This document shows positions 56,291-64,000 of a stretch of DNA of 64,000 nt, piece by piece (the first letter of the stretch is position 1; every line of letters begins with the position of its first letter). The position numbers and the translations under genes were made by a program. The DNA is from Lelliottia nimipressuralis (lineage in GTDB: Bacteria > Pseudomonadota > Gammaproteobacteria > Enterobacterales > Enterobacteriaceae). The DNA lies in NCBI RefSeq assembly GCF_004402045.1, contig NZ_SOMG01000023.1, positions 310,001 to 374,000 on the forward strand, in the 5' to 3' direction. The notes below the pieces were generated by a model, which saw only the letters and a list, made by a program, of their open reading frames with translations, did not search any database and was not told the origin of the DNA.

Positions 56291-57607
56291 ATGGCAGATT
56301 ACCAGGGTAAAAAAGTCGTTATCATCGGGTTAGGCCTCACGGGGCTTTCCTGCGTGGACTTTTTCCTCGCACGTGGCGTAACGCCGCGCGTGATGGATAC
56401 GCGTGTCTCTCCGCCGGGCCTGGACAAACTGCCGGAACAGGTTGAACGCCACCTTGGTGGTCTGAATGATGACTGGCTGCTGGCAGCCGATCTGATTGTC
56501 GCAAGTCCGGGTATGGCGCTGGCGCATCCTTCACTGAGCGCTGCCGCGGATGCAGGCGTTGAGATTGTCGGTGATATCGAGCTGTTCTGCCGCGAAGTGC
56601 AGGCACCCGTTGTTGCGATTACCGGTTCTAACGGTAAAAGCACCGTCACCACCCTGGTGGGAGAAATGGCGAAAGCTGCGGGCATGAATGTCGGCGTTGG
56701 CGGTAACATTGGTTTACCTGCTCTGATGCTGCTGGACAAAGGCTGTGAGCTGTATGTCCTTGAACTTTCGAGCTTCCAGCTGGAAACGACCTCCAGCCTG
56801 CATGCTGCCGCTGCGACGATCCTTAACGTGACCGAAGATCATATGGACAGGTATCCATTTGGCCTGCAGCAGTACCGTGCCGCTAAGCTGCGCGTTTATG
56901 AAAATGCCAAAGTCTGCGTTGTTAACGCCGATGACGCGCTGACCATGCCGGTGCGTGGTGCAGACGATCGCTGTATTAGCTTCGGTATCACCATGGGTGA
57001 TTACCACCTGAACCGCCAACTGGGCGAAACCTGGCTGCGCGTGAAGGGTGAGAAAGTGCTGAATGTGAAAGAGATGAAGCTCTCTGGTCAGCACAACTAT
57101 ACCAATGCCCTGGCGGCGCTGGCGCTGGCGGATGCAGTAGGGCTGCCGCGCTCCTCCAGCCTGAAAGCGTTAACCACGTTTTCTGGTCTGGCACACCGTT
57201 TCCAGCTGGCGCTGGAGCACAACGGCGTGCGCTGGATCAACGACTCCAAAGCCACCAACGTGGGAAGCACGGAGGCCGCGCTGAACGGCCTGCACGTTGA
57301 AGGTACTCTGCATTTACTGCTGGGCGGCGACGGTAAATCAGCCGATTTCTCCTCCCTGAAGCCGTATCTCCTGGGAGATAACATCCGCCTGTACTGCTTC
57401 GGCCGTGACGGCAGCGAGCTGGCTGAACTGCGTCCTGACGTTGCAGAGCAAACCGAAACCATGGAACAGGCGATGCGGCTGATTGCCCCTCGCGTGAAGC
57501 CAGGCGATATGGTGCTGCTCTCTCCGGCGTGTGCCAGCCTCGATCAATTCAAGAATTTCGAACAGCGTGGTGATGTCTTTACCCGCCTGGCGAAGGAGTT
57601 AGGCTAA
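56291..57607 (+). CDS. murD: UDP-MurNAc-L-alanine:D-glutamate ligase MurD
   Basis: 438 residues, the E. coli length. It adds D-glutamate to UDP-MurNAc-L-Ala. The ATP-binding motif is [14 protein letters not shown], and the conserved Mur-ligase blocks are [11 protein letters not shown] and [17 protein letters not shown]. Its stop shares a base with the ftsW ATG, and it follows mraY after two bases. Confidence 0.98.
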   Translation: MADYQGKKVVIIGLGLTGLSCVDFFLARGVTPRVMDTRVSPPGLDKLPEQVERHLGGLNDDWLLAADLIVASPGMALAHPSLSAAADAGVEIVGDIELFCREVQAPVVAITGSNGKSTVTTLVGEMAKAAGMNVGVGGNIGLPALMLLDKGCELYVLELSSFQLETTSSLHAAAATILNVTEDHMDRYPFGLQQYRAAKLRVYENAKVCVVNADDALTMPVRGADDRCISFGITMGDYHLNRQLGETWLRVKGEKVLNVKEMKLSGQHNYTNALAALALADAVGLPRSSSLKALTTFSGLAHRFQLALEHNGVRWINDSKATNVGSTEAALNGLHVEGTLHLLLGGDGKSADFSSLKPYLLGDNIRLYCFGRDGSELAELRPDVAEQTETMEQAMRLIAPRVKPGDMVLLSPACASLDQFKNFEQRGDVFTRLAKELG

Positions 57608-58851
57608 TGCGTTTATCTCTCCCTCGCCTGAAAATGCCGCGCCTGCCAGGATTTGGGATCCTGGCATGGCTGTTTGCGGCACTCAAAGGCTGGGTGATGG
57701 GCTCTCGTCAAAAAGATAACGACAGCCTGATCATGTACGACCGCACGCTGTTCTGGCTCACCATGGGGCTGGCGGCGGTCGGCTTTATTATGGTGACGTC
57801 AGCCTCAATGCCTGTCGGGCAGCGTCTGGCGAACGATCCTTTCCTGTTTGCCAAGCGTGATGGCCTGTACATCATCCTGGCGTTCTGTCTGGCGCTGGTC
57901 ACCTTGCGTCTGCCAATGGAGTTCTGGCAGCGGCACAGTACGGCGATGCTGATTGCCTCGATCATTATGCTGCTGATCGTACTGGTGGTGGGGAGCTCCG
58001 TGAACGGGGCATCACGCTGGATTGCCTTTGGTCCGCTGCGTATTCAGCCTGCGGAATTTACCAAGCTCTCTCTGTTCTGCTACCTGGCTAACTACCTGGT
58101 GCGTAAAGTGGATGAAGTGCGTAATAACCTGCGCGGCTTCTTAAAACCGATGGGCGTGATTCTGGTGCTGGCGGTGTTACTGCTGGCGCAGCCTGACCTG
58201 GGTACCGTTGTCGTACTGTTTGTCACCACTCTGGCCATGCTGTTCCTGGCGGGTGCGAAGCTGTGGCAGTTCATCGCCATCATCGGGATGGGCATTTCGG
58301 CGGTTGTGCTGCTGATCCTCGCCGAGCCTTACCGTATTCGCCGTGTCACCTCATTCTGGAACCCGTGGGAAGACCCATTCGGCAGCGGTTATCAGCTGAC
58401 GCAGTCGCTGATGGCCTTTGGCCGCGGTGAAGTCTGGGGGCAGGGGCTGGGTAATTCGGTACAGAAACTGGAGTATTTACCGGAAGCGCACACTGACTTC
58501 ATCTTCTCCATTATTGCGGAAGAACTGGGTTATATCGGTGTGGTATTAGCGTTATTAATGGTATTCTTCGTCGCTTTCCGCGCCATGTCCATCGGCCGGA
58601 AAGCGCTGGAGATCGATCACCGCTTCTCAGGTTTCCTGGCCTGTTCAATAGGTATCTGGTTTAGCTTCCAGGCATTGGTAAACGTCGGGGCCGCAGCGGG
58701 TATGCTGCCGACCAAAGGTCTGACGTTGCCGTTGATCAGTTATGGTGGTTCCAGTCTGTTGATTATGTCGACGGCCATCATGTTCTTGTTACGCATAGAT
58801 TATGAAACGCGTTTGCAAAAAGCTCAGGCGTTTACTCGAGGTTCACGATGA
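57607..58851 (+). CDS. ftsW: Septal peptidoglycan glycosyltransferase FtsW
   Basis: 414 residues, the E. coli length. A SEDS-family polymerase that works with FtsI (PBP3) in septal wall synthesis. It has a cytoplasmic N-terminus of about 45 residues and ten transmembrane helices. The essential periplasmic-loop Asp lies in [18 protein letters not shown], and the C-terminal block is [12 protein letters not shown]. It overlaps murD by 1 and murG by 4 bases. Confidence 0.98.
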   Translation: MRLSLPRLKMPRLPGFGILAWLFAALKGWVMGSRQKDNDSLIMYDRTLFWLTMGLAAVGFIMVTSASMPVGQRLANDPFLFAKRDGLYIILAFCLALVTLRLPMEFWQRHSTAMLIASIIMLLIVLVVGSSVNGASRWIAFGPLRIQPAEFTKLSLFCYLANYLVRKVDEVRNNLRGFLKPMGVILVLAVLLLAQPDLGTVVVLFVTTLAMLFLAGAKLWQFIAIIGMGISAVVLLILAEPYRIRRVTSFWNPWEDPFGSGYQLTQSLMAFGRGEVWGQGLGNSVQKLEYLPEAHTDFIFSIIAEELGYIGVVLALLMVFFVAFRAMSIGRKALEIDHRFSGFLACSIGIWFSFQALVNVGAAAGMLPTKGLTLPLISYGGSSLLIMSTAIMFLLRIDYETRLQKAQAFTRGSR

Positions 58852-59912
58852 ATCAACCGAAGCGGTTAATGGTGATGGCAGGCGGTACCGGCGGACATGT
58901 GTTCCCGGGACTGGCGGTTGCGCACCATTTAATGGATCAGGGCTGGCAGGTACGCTGGCTGGGAACCGCAGACCGCATGGAAGCCGACCTGGTACCGAAG
59001 CACGGTATCGAGATCGACTTTATCCGTATTTCTGGCCTTCGTGGCAAAGGCGTTAAGGCGCTGCTGCTGGCTCCGGTGCGGATTTTTAACGCCTGGCGTC
59101 AGGCGCGCGCCATCATGAAGCGCTTTAAGCCCGATGTAGTGCTGGGCATGGGCGGTTATGTCTCTGGTCCTGGTGGGCTGGCAGCATGGTCGTTAGGTAT
59201 TCCCGTCGTGCTGCATGAGCAGAACGGTATTGCCGGTCTGACCAACAAGTGGCTGGCGAAAATCGCTACCAAAGTCATGCAGGCGTTTCCCGGGGCGTTC
59301 CCTAAAGCGGACGTGGTTGGTAACCCGGTACGTGTTGACGTGCTGGCGCTACCGTTGCCGGATGCTCGCCTGATGGGCCGTGAAGGGCCGGTTCGCGTGC
59401 TGGTCGTCGGCGGTTCTCAGGGCGCACGCATTTTAAACCAGACGATGCCGCAGGTTGCTGCGAAGCTGGGGGATGCCGTAACCCTCTGGCATCAGAGCGG
59501 AAAAGGTGCTCAGCAGATCGTTGAGCAGGCTTACGCCGAGGCGGGGCAGCCGCAGCATAGAGTTACCGAATTTATTGATGACATGGCCGCAGCGTACGCC
59601 TGGGCCGATGTCGTGGTCTGTCGCTCAGGTGCGCTGACGGTAAGCGAAATCGCCGCCGCCGGTTTACCCGCCCTGTTTGTGCCGTTCCAGCACAAAGACA
59701 GACAGCAGTACTGGAATGCGCTGCCGCTTGAGAAAGCTGGCGCGGCGAAAATTTTTGAGCAGCCACAATTTACCGCCGACGCGGTCGCCACCACCCTGGC
59801 GGGCTGGAACAGAGACGTATTACTGGAGATGGCAGAACGCGCGCGCGCGACGGCTATCCCGGATGCGACGGAACGGGTGGCAAAAGAAGTGAGCCTGGCA
59901 GCCCAGGCTTAA
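58848..59912 (+). CDS. murG: UDP-GlcNAc:lipid I N-acetylglucosaminyltransferase MurG
   Basis: 354 residues (E. coli 355). A GT28 enzyme at the inner face of the membrane that makes lipid II. The Gly-rich loops [14 protein letters not shown] and [15 protein letters not shown], and [12 protein letters not shown], are the family signatures. The acceptor-side [18 protein letters not shown] block is at the C-terminal domain. A 57-base gap precedes murC. Confidence 0.98.
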   Translation: MNQPKRLMVMAGGTGGHVFPGLAVAHHLMDQGWQVRWLGTADRMEADLVPKHGIEIDFIRISGLRGKGVKALLLAPVRIFNAWRQARAIMKRFKPDVVLGMGGYVSGPGGLAAWSLGIPVVLHEQNGIAGLTNKWLAKIATKVMQAFPGAFPKADVVGNPVRVDVLALPLPDARLMGREGPVRVLVVGGSQGARILNQTMPQVAAKLGDAVTLWHQSGKGAQQIVEQAYAEAGQPQHRVTEFIDDMAAAYAWADVVVCRSGALTVSEIAAAGLPALFVPFQHKDRQQYWNALPLEKAGAAKIFEQPQFTADAVATTLAGWNRDVLLEMAERARATAIPDATERVAKEVSLAAQA

Positions 59913-59969
59913 CCCTCGCAGCGCGTGAAGCGCGGCACGAATTTTTAAGTAGTCGATGGCGTTTAGAGA

Positions 59970-61445
59970 ATGAATACACAACAACTGGCAAAACTGCGTT
60001 CAATCGTGCCCGAGATGCGTCGCGTCCGGCACATTCACTTTGTTGGCATCGGTGGTGCTGGCATGGGCGGTATTGCCGAAGTGTTAGCTAACGAAGGCTA
60101 TCAGATCAGCGGGTCTGACCTGGCGCCAAACCCTGTTACGCAGCAGCTGGCGTCGCTTGGGGCGACTATCTATTTCAACCATCGCCCGGAAAACGTGCGC
60201 GATGCGAGCGTGGTGGTGGTATCGAGCGCCATCGCCTCTGACAACCCGGAAATCGTTGCCGCGCATGAAGCGCGCATTCCGGTAATCCGCCGTGCAGAAA
60301 TGCTGGCGGAACTGATGCGTTTCCGCCACGGCATCGCCGTTGCCGGGACCCACGGTAAAACCACGACCACGGCGATGGTCTCAAGTATTTATGCAGAAGC
60401 GGGTCTTGACCCGACGTTCGTCAACGGCGGTCTGGTAAAAGCCGCGGGCGTCCATGCACGTCTGGGCCACAGTCGTTACCTGATTGCTGAAGCGGATGAA
60501 AGCGATGCGTCGTTCCTGCATCTGCAGCCGATGGTGGCGATTGTCACTAACATCGAAGCTGACCATATGGATACTTACCAGGGTGACTTCGAGAACTTAA
60601 AGCAGACCTTTATCAACTTCCTGCACAACCTGCCGTTCTATGGACGCGCGGTAATGTGCGTAGACGATCCGGTGATCCGCGAACTGCTGCCGCGCGTAGG
60701 GCGTCAAATCACCACTTACGGCTTCAGTGAAGACGCTGACGTCCGCGTGGAAGAGTACAAACAGATTGGCGCACAGGGGCATTTCACGCTGGCGCGTCAG
60801 GACAAAGAACTGCTGCAGGTGACGCTAAATGCGCCAGGGCGTCATAACGCCCTCAATGCGGCAGCGGCAGTGGCCGTTGCGACGGAAGAAGGCATTGATG
60901 ACGACGCAATCCTGCGTGCGCTGGAAAGCTTCCAGGGGACCGGGCGTCGTTTCGACTTCCTCGGTGAATTCCCGCTGGACGCCGTAAACGGTAAAGCTGG
61001 CACCGCTATGCTGGTGGACGACTACGGTCACCATCCAACCGAAGTGGACGCCACTATTAAAGCCGCGCGCGCAGGCTGGCCTGATAAGAATCTGGTGATG
61101 ATCTTCCAGCCGCACCGCTTTACGCGTACCCGCGATCTGTATGACGATTTCGCCAGCGTCCTGTCTCAGGTGGATACGCTGCTGATGCTGGATGTGTATT
61201 CAGCGGGCGAAACGCCGATTCCGGGAGCAGACAGCCGTTCCCTGTGTCGTACCATTCGTGGACGCGGTAAAGTTGACCCTATTCTGGTTTCTGACCCGGC
61301 ACAGGTGGCGGAAATTCTGGCTCCAGTGCTCACCGGTAACGATTTGATTCTGATTCAGGGGGCGGGAAATATCGGCAAAATCGCCCGTACCCTGGCTGAA
61401 ATCAAACTGAAGCCGCAAACCCAGGAGGATGAGCATCATGGTTGA
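59970..61445 (+). CDS. murC: UDP-N-acetylmuramate:L-alanine ligase MurC
   Basis: 491 residues, the E. coli length. It starts the peptide stem by adding L-alanine to UDP-MurNAc. [17 protein letters not shown] is the N-terminal nucleotide-sugar site, [15 protein letters not shown] the ATP P-loop, and [14 protein letters not shown] the C-terminal block. It overlaps ddlB by 8 bases. Confidence 0.98.
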   Translation: MNTQQLAKLRSIVPEMRRVRHIHFVGIGGAGMGGIAEVLANEGYQISGSDLAPNPVTQQLASLGATIYFNHRPENVRDASVVVVSSAIASDNPEIVAAHEARIPVIRRAEMLAELMRFRHGIAVAGTHGKTTTTAMVSSIYAEAGLDPTFVNGGLVKAAGVHARLGHSRYLIAEADESDASFLHLQPMVAIVTNIEADHMDTYQGDFENLKQTFINFLHNLPFYGRAVMCVDDPVIRELLPRVGRQITTYGFSEDADVRVEEYKQIGAQGHFTLARQDKELLQVTLNAPGRHNALNAAAAVAVATEEGIDDDAILRALESFQGTGRRFDFLGEFPLDAVNGKAGTAMLVDDYGHHPTEVDATIKAARAGWPDKNLVMIFQPHRFTRTRDLYDDFASVLSQVDTLLMLDVYSAGETPIPGADSRSLCRTIRGRGKVDPILVSDPAQVAEILAPVLTGNDLILIQGAGNIGKIARTLAEIKLKPQTQEDEHHG

Positions 61446-62358
61446 TAAGATTGCTGTCCTGTCTGGCGGCACCTCCGCAGAGCGCGAGGTTTCCCTGCAT
61501 TCCGGCGCTGCGGTGCTGGCGGGCCTGCGTGAAGGGGGCGTCAATGCGCACCTGGTCGATCCAAAAGAGGTCGACGTGACGCAATTAAAAGCGCTGGGCT
61601 TCGATAAAGTCTTTATCGCTTTACATGGTCGTGGCGGTGAAGACGGAACCCTGCAGGGACTTCTGGATTTGACTGGCATGCCATACACCGGTAGCGGCGT
61701 GATGGCATCCGCCATCTCTATGGATAAACTGCGCAGTAAGCTGCTGTGGCAGGGCGCGGGATTACCGGTTGCACCGTGGGTGGCACTGACGCGTCGCGAA
61801 TTTGAATTGGGCCTGTCGGATAGCGTTAATACACGCATTGCTGAACTGGGCTTACCGGTTATTGTAAAGCCGAGCCGGGAAGGGTCGAGCGTGGGCATGT
61901 CAAAAGTCGACAAAGCTGACGATTTATCCTCCGCTTTAGCACTGGCATTTCAACATGATGAAGAAGTTCTGATTGAAAAATGGCTCAGCGGGCCGGAATT
62001 TACCGTTGCGATGCTTGGTGAAGAAATTTTACCGTCAATCCGTATCCAACCGGCCGGAACCTTCTATGATTATGAGGCAAAGTATCTCTCTGATGAGACG
62101 CAATATTTCTGCCCTTGTGGTCTTGATGCTGAGCGTGAAGCAGATTTACAGTCCCTGGTGCTTAAAGCCTGGCATATTCTGGGTTGCCGCGGCTGGGGAC
62201 GCATCGATGTGATGCAAGACAGTGATGGACAATTTTATTTGCTGGAAGCGAATACATCGCCGGGAATGACCAGCCACAGCCTTGTGCCGATGGCCGCACG
62301 TCAGGCGGGGATGAGTTTCTCGCAGTTAGTCGTACGCATTCTGGATCAGGCGGGCTGA
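61438..62358 (+). CDS. ddlB: D-alanine:D-alanine ligase DdlB
   Basis: 306 residues from ATG 61438, the E. coli length. It makes the D-Ala-D-Ala dipeptide used by MurF. The ATP-grasp fold has [14 protein letters not shown] at the N-terminus, [11 protein letters not shown] in the middle and [13 protein letters not shown] at the end. AGGAGG (61423-61428) fits this start; the ATG at 61429 would touch it. In E. coli promoters for ftsQA lie inside this gene; they were not mapped here. Confidence 0.97.
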   Translation: MVDKIAVLSGGTSAEREVSLHSGAAVLAGLREGGVNAHLVDPKEVDVTQLKALGFDKVFIALHGRGGEDGTLQGLLDLTGMPYTGSGVMASAISMDKLRSKLLWQGAGLPVAPWVALTRREFELGLSDSVNTRIAELGLPVIVKPSREGSSVGMSKVDKADDLSSALALAFQHDEEVLIEKWLSGPEFTVAMLGEEILPSIRIQPAGTFYDYEAKYLSDETQYFCPCGLDAEREADLQSLVLKAWHILGCRGWGRIDVMQDSDGQFYLLEANTSPGMTSHSLVPMAARQAGMSFSQLVVRILDQAG

Positions 62359-62359
62359 T

Positions 62360-63202
62360 ATGTCTCAGGCTGCATTGAACACGCGCAACCGCGATGACGA
62401 GGAAGATTACGCTTCTTCGCGCCGGAGTAATGGAACGCGTCTTGCAGGCATTATTTTCCTGCTCGGGGTGCTGTGCACCGTGTTTATCAGCGGCTGGATG
62501 GTGCTGGGCTGGATGGAAGATGCGCAGCGGTTGCCACTTTCTAAGCTGGTTGTTACCGGTGAGCGCCACTACACGCGTAACGATGATATTCGCCAGTCAA
62601 TTCTGGCGCTGGGATCGCCTGGCACCTTTATGACTCAGGACGTCAATATTATCCAGAGCCAGATTGAACGTCTGCCATGGATAAAACAGGCGAGTGTAAG
62701 AAAGCAATGGCCTGATGAATTGAAGATTCATCTGGTTGAATATGTGCCCATTGCGCGTTGGAATGATCAGCACATGGTTGACGTAGACGGAAATTCCTTC
62801 AGCGTCCCGGCCGATCGTGTCAACAAGCAAAATTTACCGATGTTGTATGGCCCTGAAGGCAGCGAAAATGAAGTATTACAGGGTTTTCGCGAAATGGGTC
62901 AGGTGCTGGCGAAGGACAGGTTTACGTTAAAAGATGCTGCAATGACGGCGCGCCGTTCCTGGCAGTTGACGTTAACGAACGGCATTAAGCTCAACCTGGG
63001 TCGCGGGGACACAATGAAGCGTCTGGCGCGTTTTGTAGAACTTTACCCGGTTTTACAGCAGCAGGCGCAGACGGACGGCAAACGGATAAGCTACGTTGAT
63101 TTGCGCTATGACTCAGGCGCAGCAGTCGGTTGGGTACCGGCTCCGGTCGAGGAACCTAATCAGCAACAGAATCAGGCACAGGTACAGGCAGAACAACAAT
63201 GA
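62360..63202 (+). CDS. ftsQ: Cell division protein FtsQ
   Basis: 280 residues (E. coli 276). A bitopic protein with a short cytoplasmic tail, a transmembrane helix (residues ~30-50), a POTRA domain ([22 protein letters not shown] region) and a beta domain. It recruits FtsL and FtsB to the septum. The C-terminus is a low-complexity Gln-rich tail ([17 protein letters not shown]), slightly longer than in E. coli. The stop overlaps the ftsA start by 4 bases. Confidence 0.97.
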   Translation: MSQAALNTRNRDDEEDYASSRRSNGTRLAGIIFLLGVLCTVFISGWMVLGWMEDAQRLPLSKLVVTGERHYTRNDDIRQSILALGSPGTFMTQDVNIIQSQIERLPWIKQASVRKQWPDELKIHLVEYVPIARWNDQHMVDVDGNSFSVPADRVNKQNLPMLYGPEGSENEVLQGFREMGQVLAKDRFTLKDAAMTARRSWQLTLTNGIKLNLGRGDTMKRLARFVELYPVLQQQAQTDGKRISYVDLRYDSGAAVGWVPAPVEEPNQQQNQAQVQAEQQ

Positions 63203-64000
63203 TCAAGGCGACGGACAGAAAACTGGTAGTTGGACTGGAGATTGGCACCGCGAAGGTTGCCGCTTTAGTAGGGGAAGTTCTGCCCGACGGTATGGTCAAT
63301 ATCATTGGCGTAGGCAGTTGCCCGTCACGTGGTATGGATAAAGGTGGGGTAAACGATCTTGAATCGGTAGTGAAATGCGTCCAGCGCGCTATCGATCAGG
63401 CTGAATTGATGGCAGATTGCCAGATTTCTTCTGTCTATCTAGCCCTTTCTGGAAAGCATATTAGCTGCCAGAACGAAATCGGTATGGTGCCGATTTCCGA
63501 AGAAGAAGTGACGCAGGAAGACGTCGAAAACGTTGTGCATACGGCGAAGTCCGTGCGTGTCCGCGATGAGCATCGCGTGCTGCATGTGATCCCGCAGGAA
63601 TATGCGATTGACTACCAGGAAGGGATTAAGAACCCGGTCGGTCTTTCCGGCGTACGTATGCAGGCAAAAGTGCACCTGATCACATGTCACAACGATATGG
63701 CGAAGAACATTGTAAAAGCCGTTGAACGTTGTGGCCTGAAAGTTGACCAACTTATTTTCGCCGGTCTGGCGGCAAGTTATTCCGTGCTGACCGAAGACGA
63801 ACGTGAACTGGGTGTCTGTGTGGTCGATATTGGTGGTGGTACAATGGACATGGCCGTATATACCGGCGGTGCTCTGCGCCACACCAAAGTGATCCCTTAT
63901 GCAGGGAACGTTGTGACCAGCGATATCGCTTACGCTTTTGGTACGCCACCGAGCGATGCAGAAGCGATTAAAGTGCGCCACGGCTGTGCGCTGGGTTCTA
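63199..64000 (+). CDS. ftsA: Cell division protein FtsA, N-terminal part
   Basis: 267 codons are present; the rest is beyond the window edge (E. coli FtsA is 420 residues). An actin-like ATPase that tethers FtsZ to the membrane and recruits later division proteins. The phosphate-1 loop [16 protein letters not shown] and the phosphate-2 loop [17 protein letters not shown] are visible. The 1C domain lies around residues 84-160. ftsZ would be expected next outside the window. Confidence 0.98.
   Translation, partial: MIKATDRKLVVGLEIGTAKVAALVGEVLPDGMVNIIGVGSCPSRGMDKGGVNDLESVVKCVQRAIDQAELMADCQISSVYLALSGKHISCQNEIGMVPISEEEVTQEDVENVVHTAKSVRVRDEHRVLHVIPQEYAIDYQEGIKNPVGLSGVRMQAKVHLITCHNDMAKNIVKAVERCGLKVDQLIFAGLAASYSVLTEDERELGVCVVDIGGGTMDMAVYTGGALRHTKVIPYAGNVVTSDIAYAFGTPPSDAEAIKVRHGCALGS

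Overview
This window is a chromosomal housekeeping segment of a member of the Enterobacteriaceae, most like Enterobacter or a close relative. Nearly every protein is recognisably collinear with its Escherichia coli counterpart from minutes 0-2, at similar length. The E. coli rihC gene (between ispH and dapB) and the cai/fix block (between carB and kefF) are absent. The AraC protein is the short 281-residue form. No tRNA, rRNA, insertion sequence, prophage or CRISPR array was seen.

Layout. 1-1595 (+): end of lspA, a REP pair, fkpB and ispH. 1801-10926 (+): dapB, carAB with its tandem regulated promoters, a small DUF903-type lipoprotein, kefFC and folA. 10966-17701 (-): the lptD-surA-pdxA-rsmA-apaG-apaH operon. 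17941 (+): djlA. 18786-28889 (-): rluA, rapA, SOS-type polB and araBAD. 29227-30968 (+): araC and yabI. 30965-34340 (-): thiBPQ behind a TPP riboswitch. 34382-37577: sgrR (-) facing the dual-function SgrS/SgrT RNA and setA (+). 37651-37947 (+): a Hok/Gef-type toxin locus. 38040-42899 (-): leuDCBA with the leuL attenuator. 43488-48235 (+): leuO, ilvIH and cra. 48756 to the end (+): the dcw cell division and envelope cluster, from mraZ into ftsA, which is cut by the window edge.

How the parts work together. The window holds arginine/pyrimidine supply (carAB), lysine/DAP (dapB), folate (folA), branched-chain amino acids (leuABCD, ilvIH, leuO), arabinose use (araBAD/araC), thiamine uptake (thiBPQ), the glucose-phosphate stress response (sgrR/SgrS/SgrT/setA), outer-membrane biogenesis (lptD, surA) and peptidoglycan precursor synthesis with septation (mraZ-ftsA). 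Much of the interest is in the control DNA: operators for RutR, PurR, ArgR, AraC, CRP, LexA and MraZ can be read directly, together with the leu attenuator and the TPP riboswitch.

No wholly new multi-gene system was found. The points most worth a second look are: a long interrupted inverted repeat ending two bases before the kefF start codon; a repeated complementary set of short motifs joining the TPP riboswitch to the thiB ribosome binding site; a polB promoter apparently embedded in the araD terminator hairpin next to a clean LexA box; and the hok-like locus between setA and leuD with an in-frame upstream reading frame.
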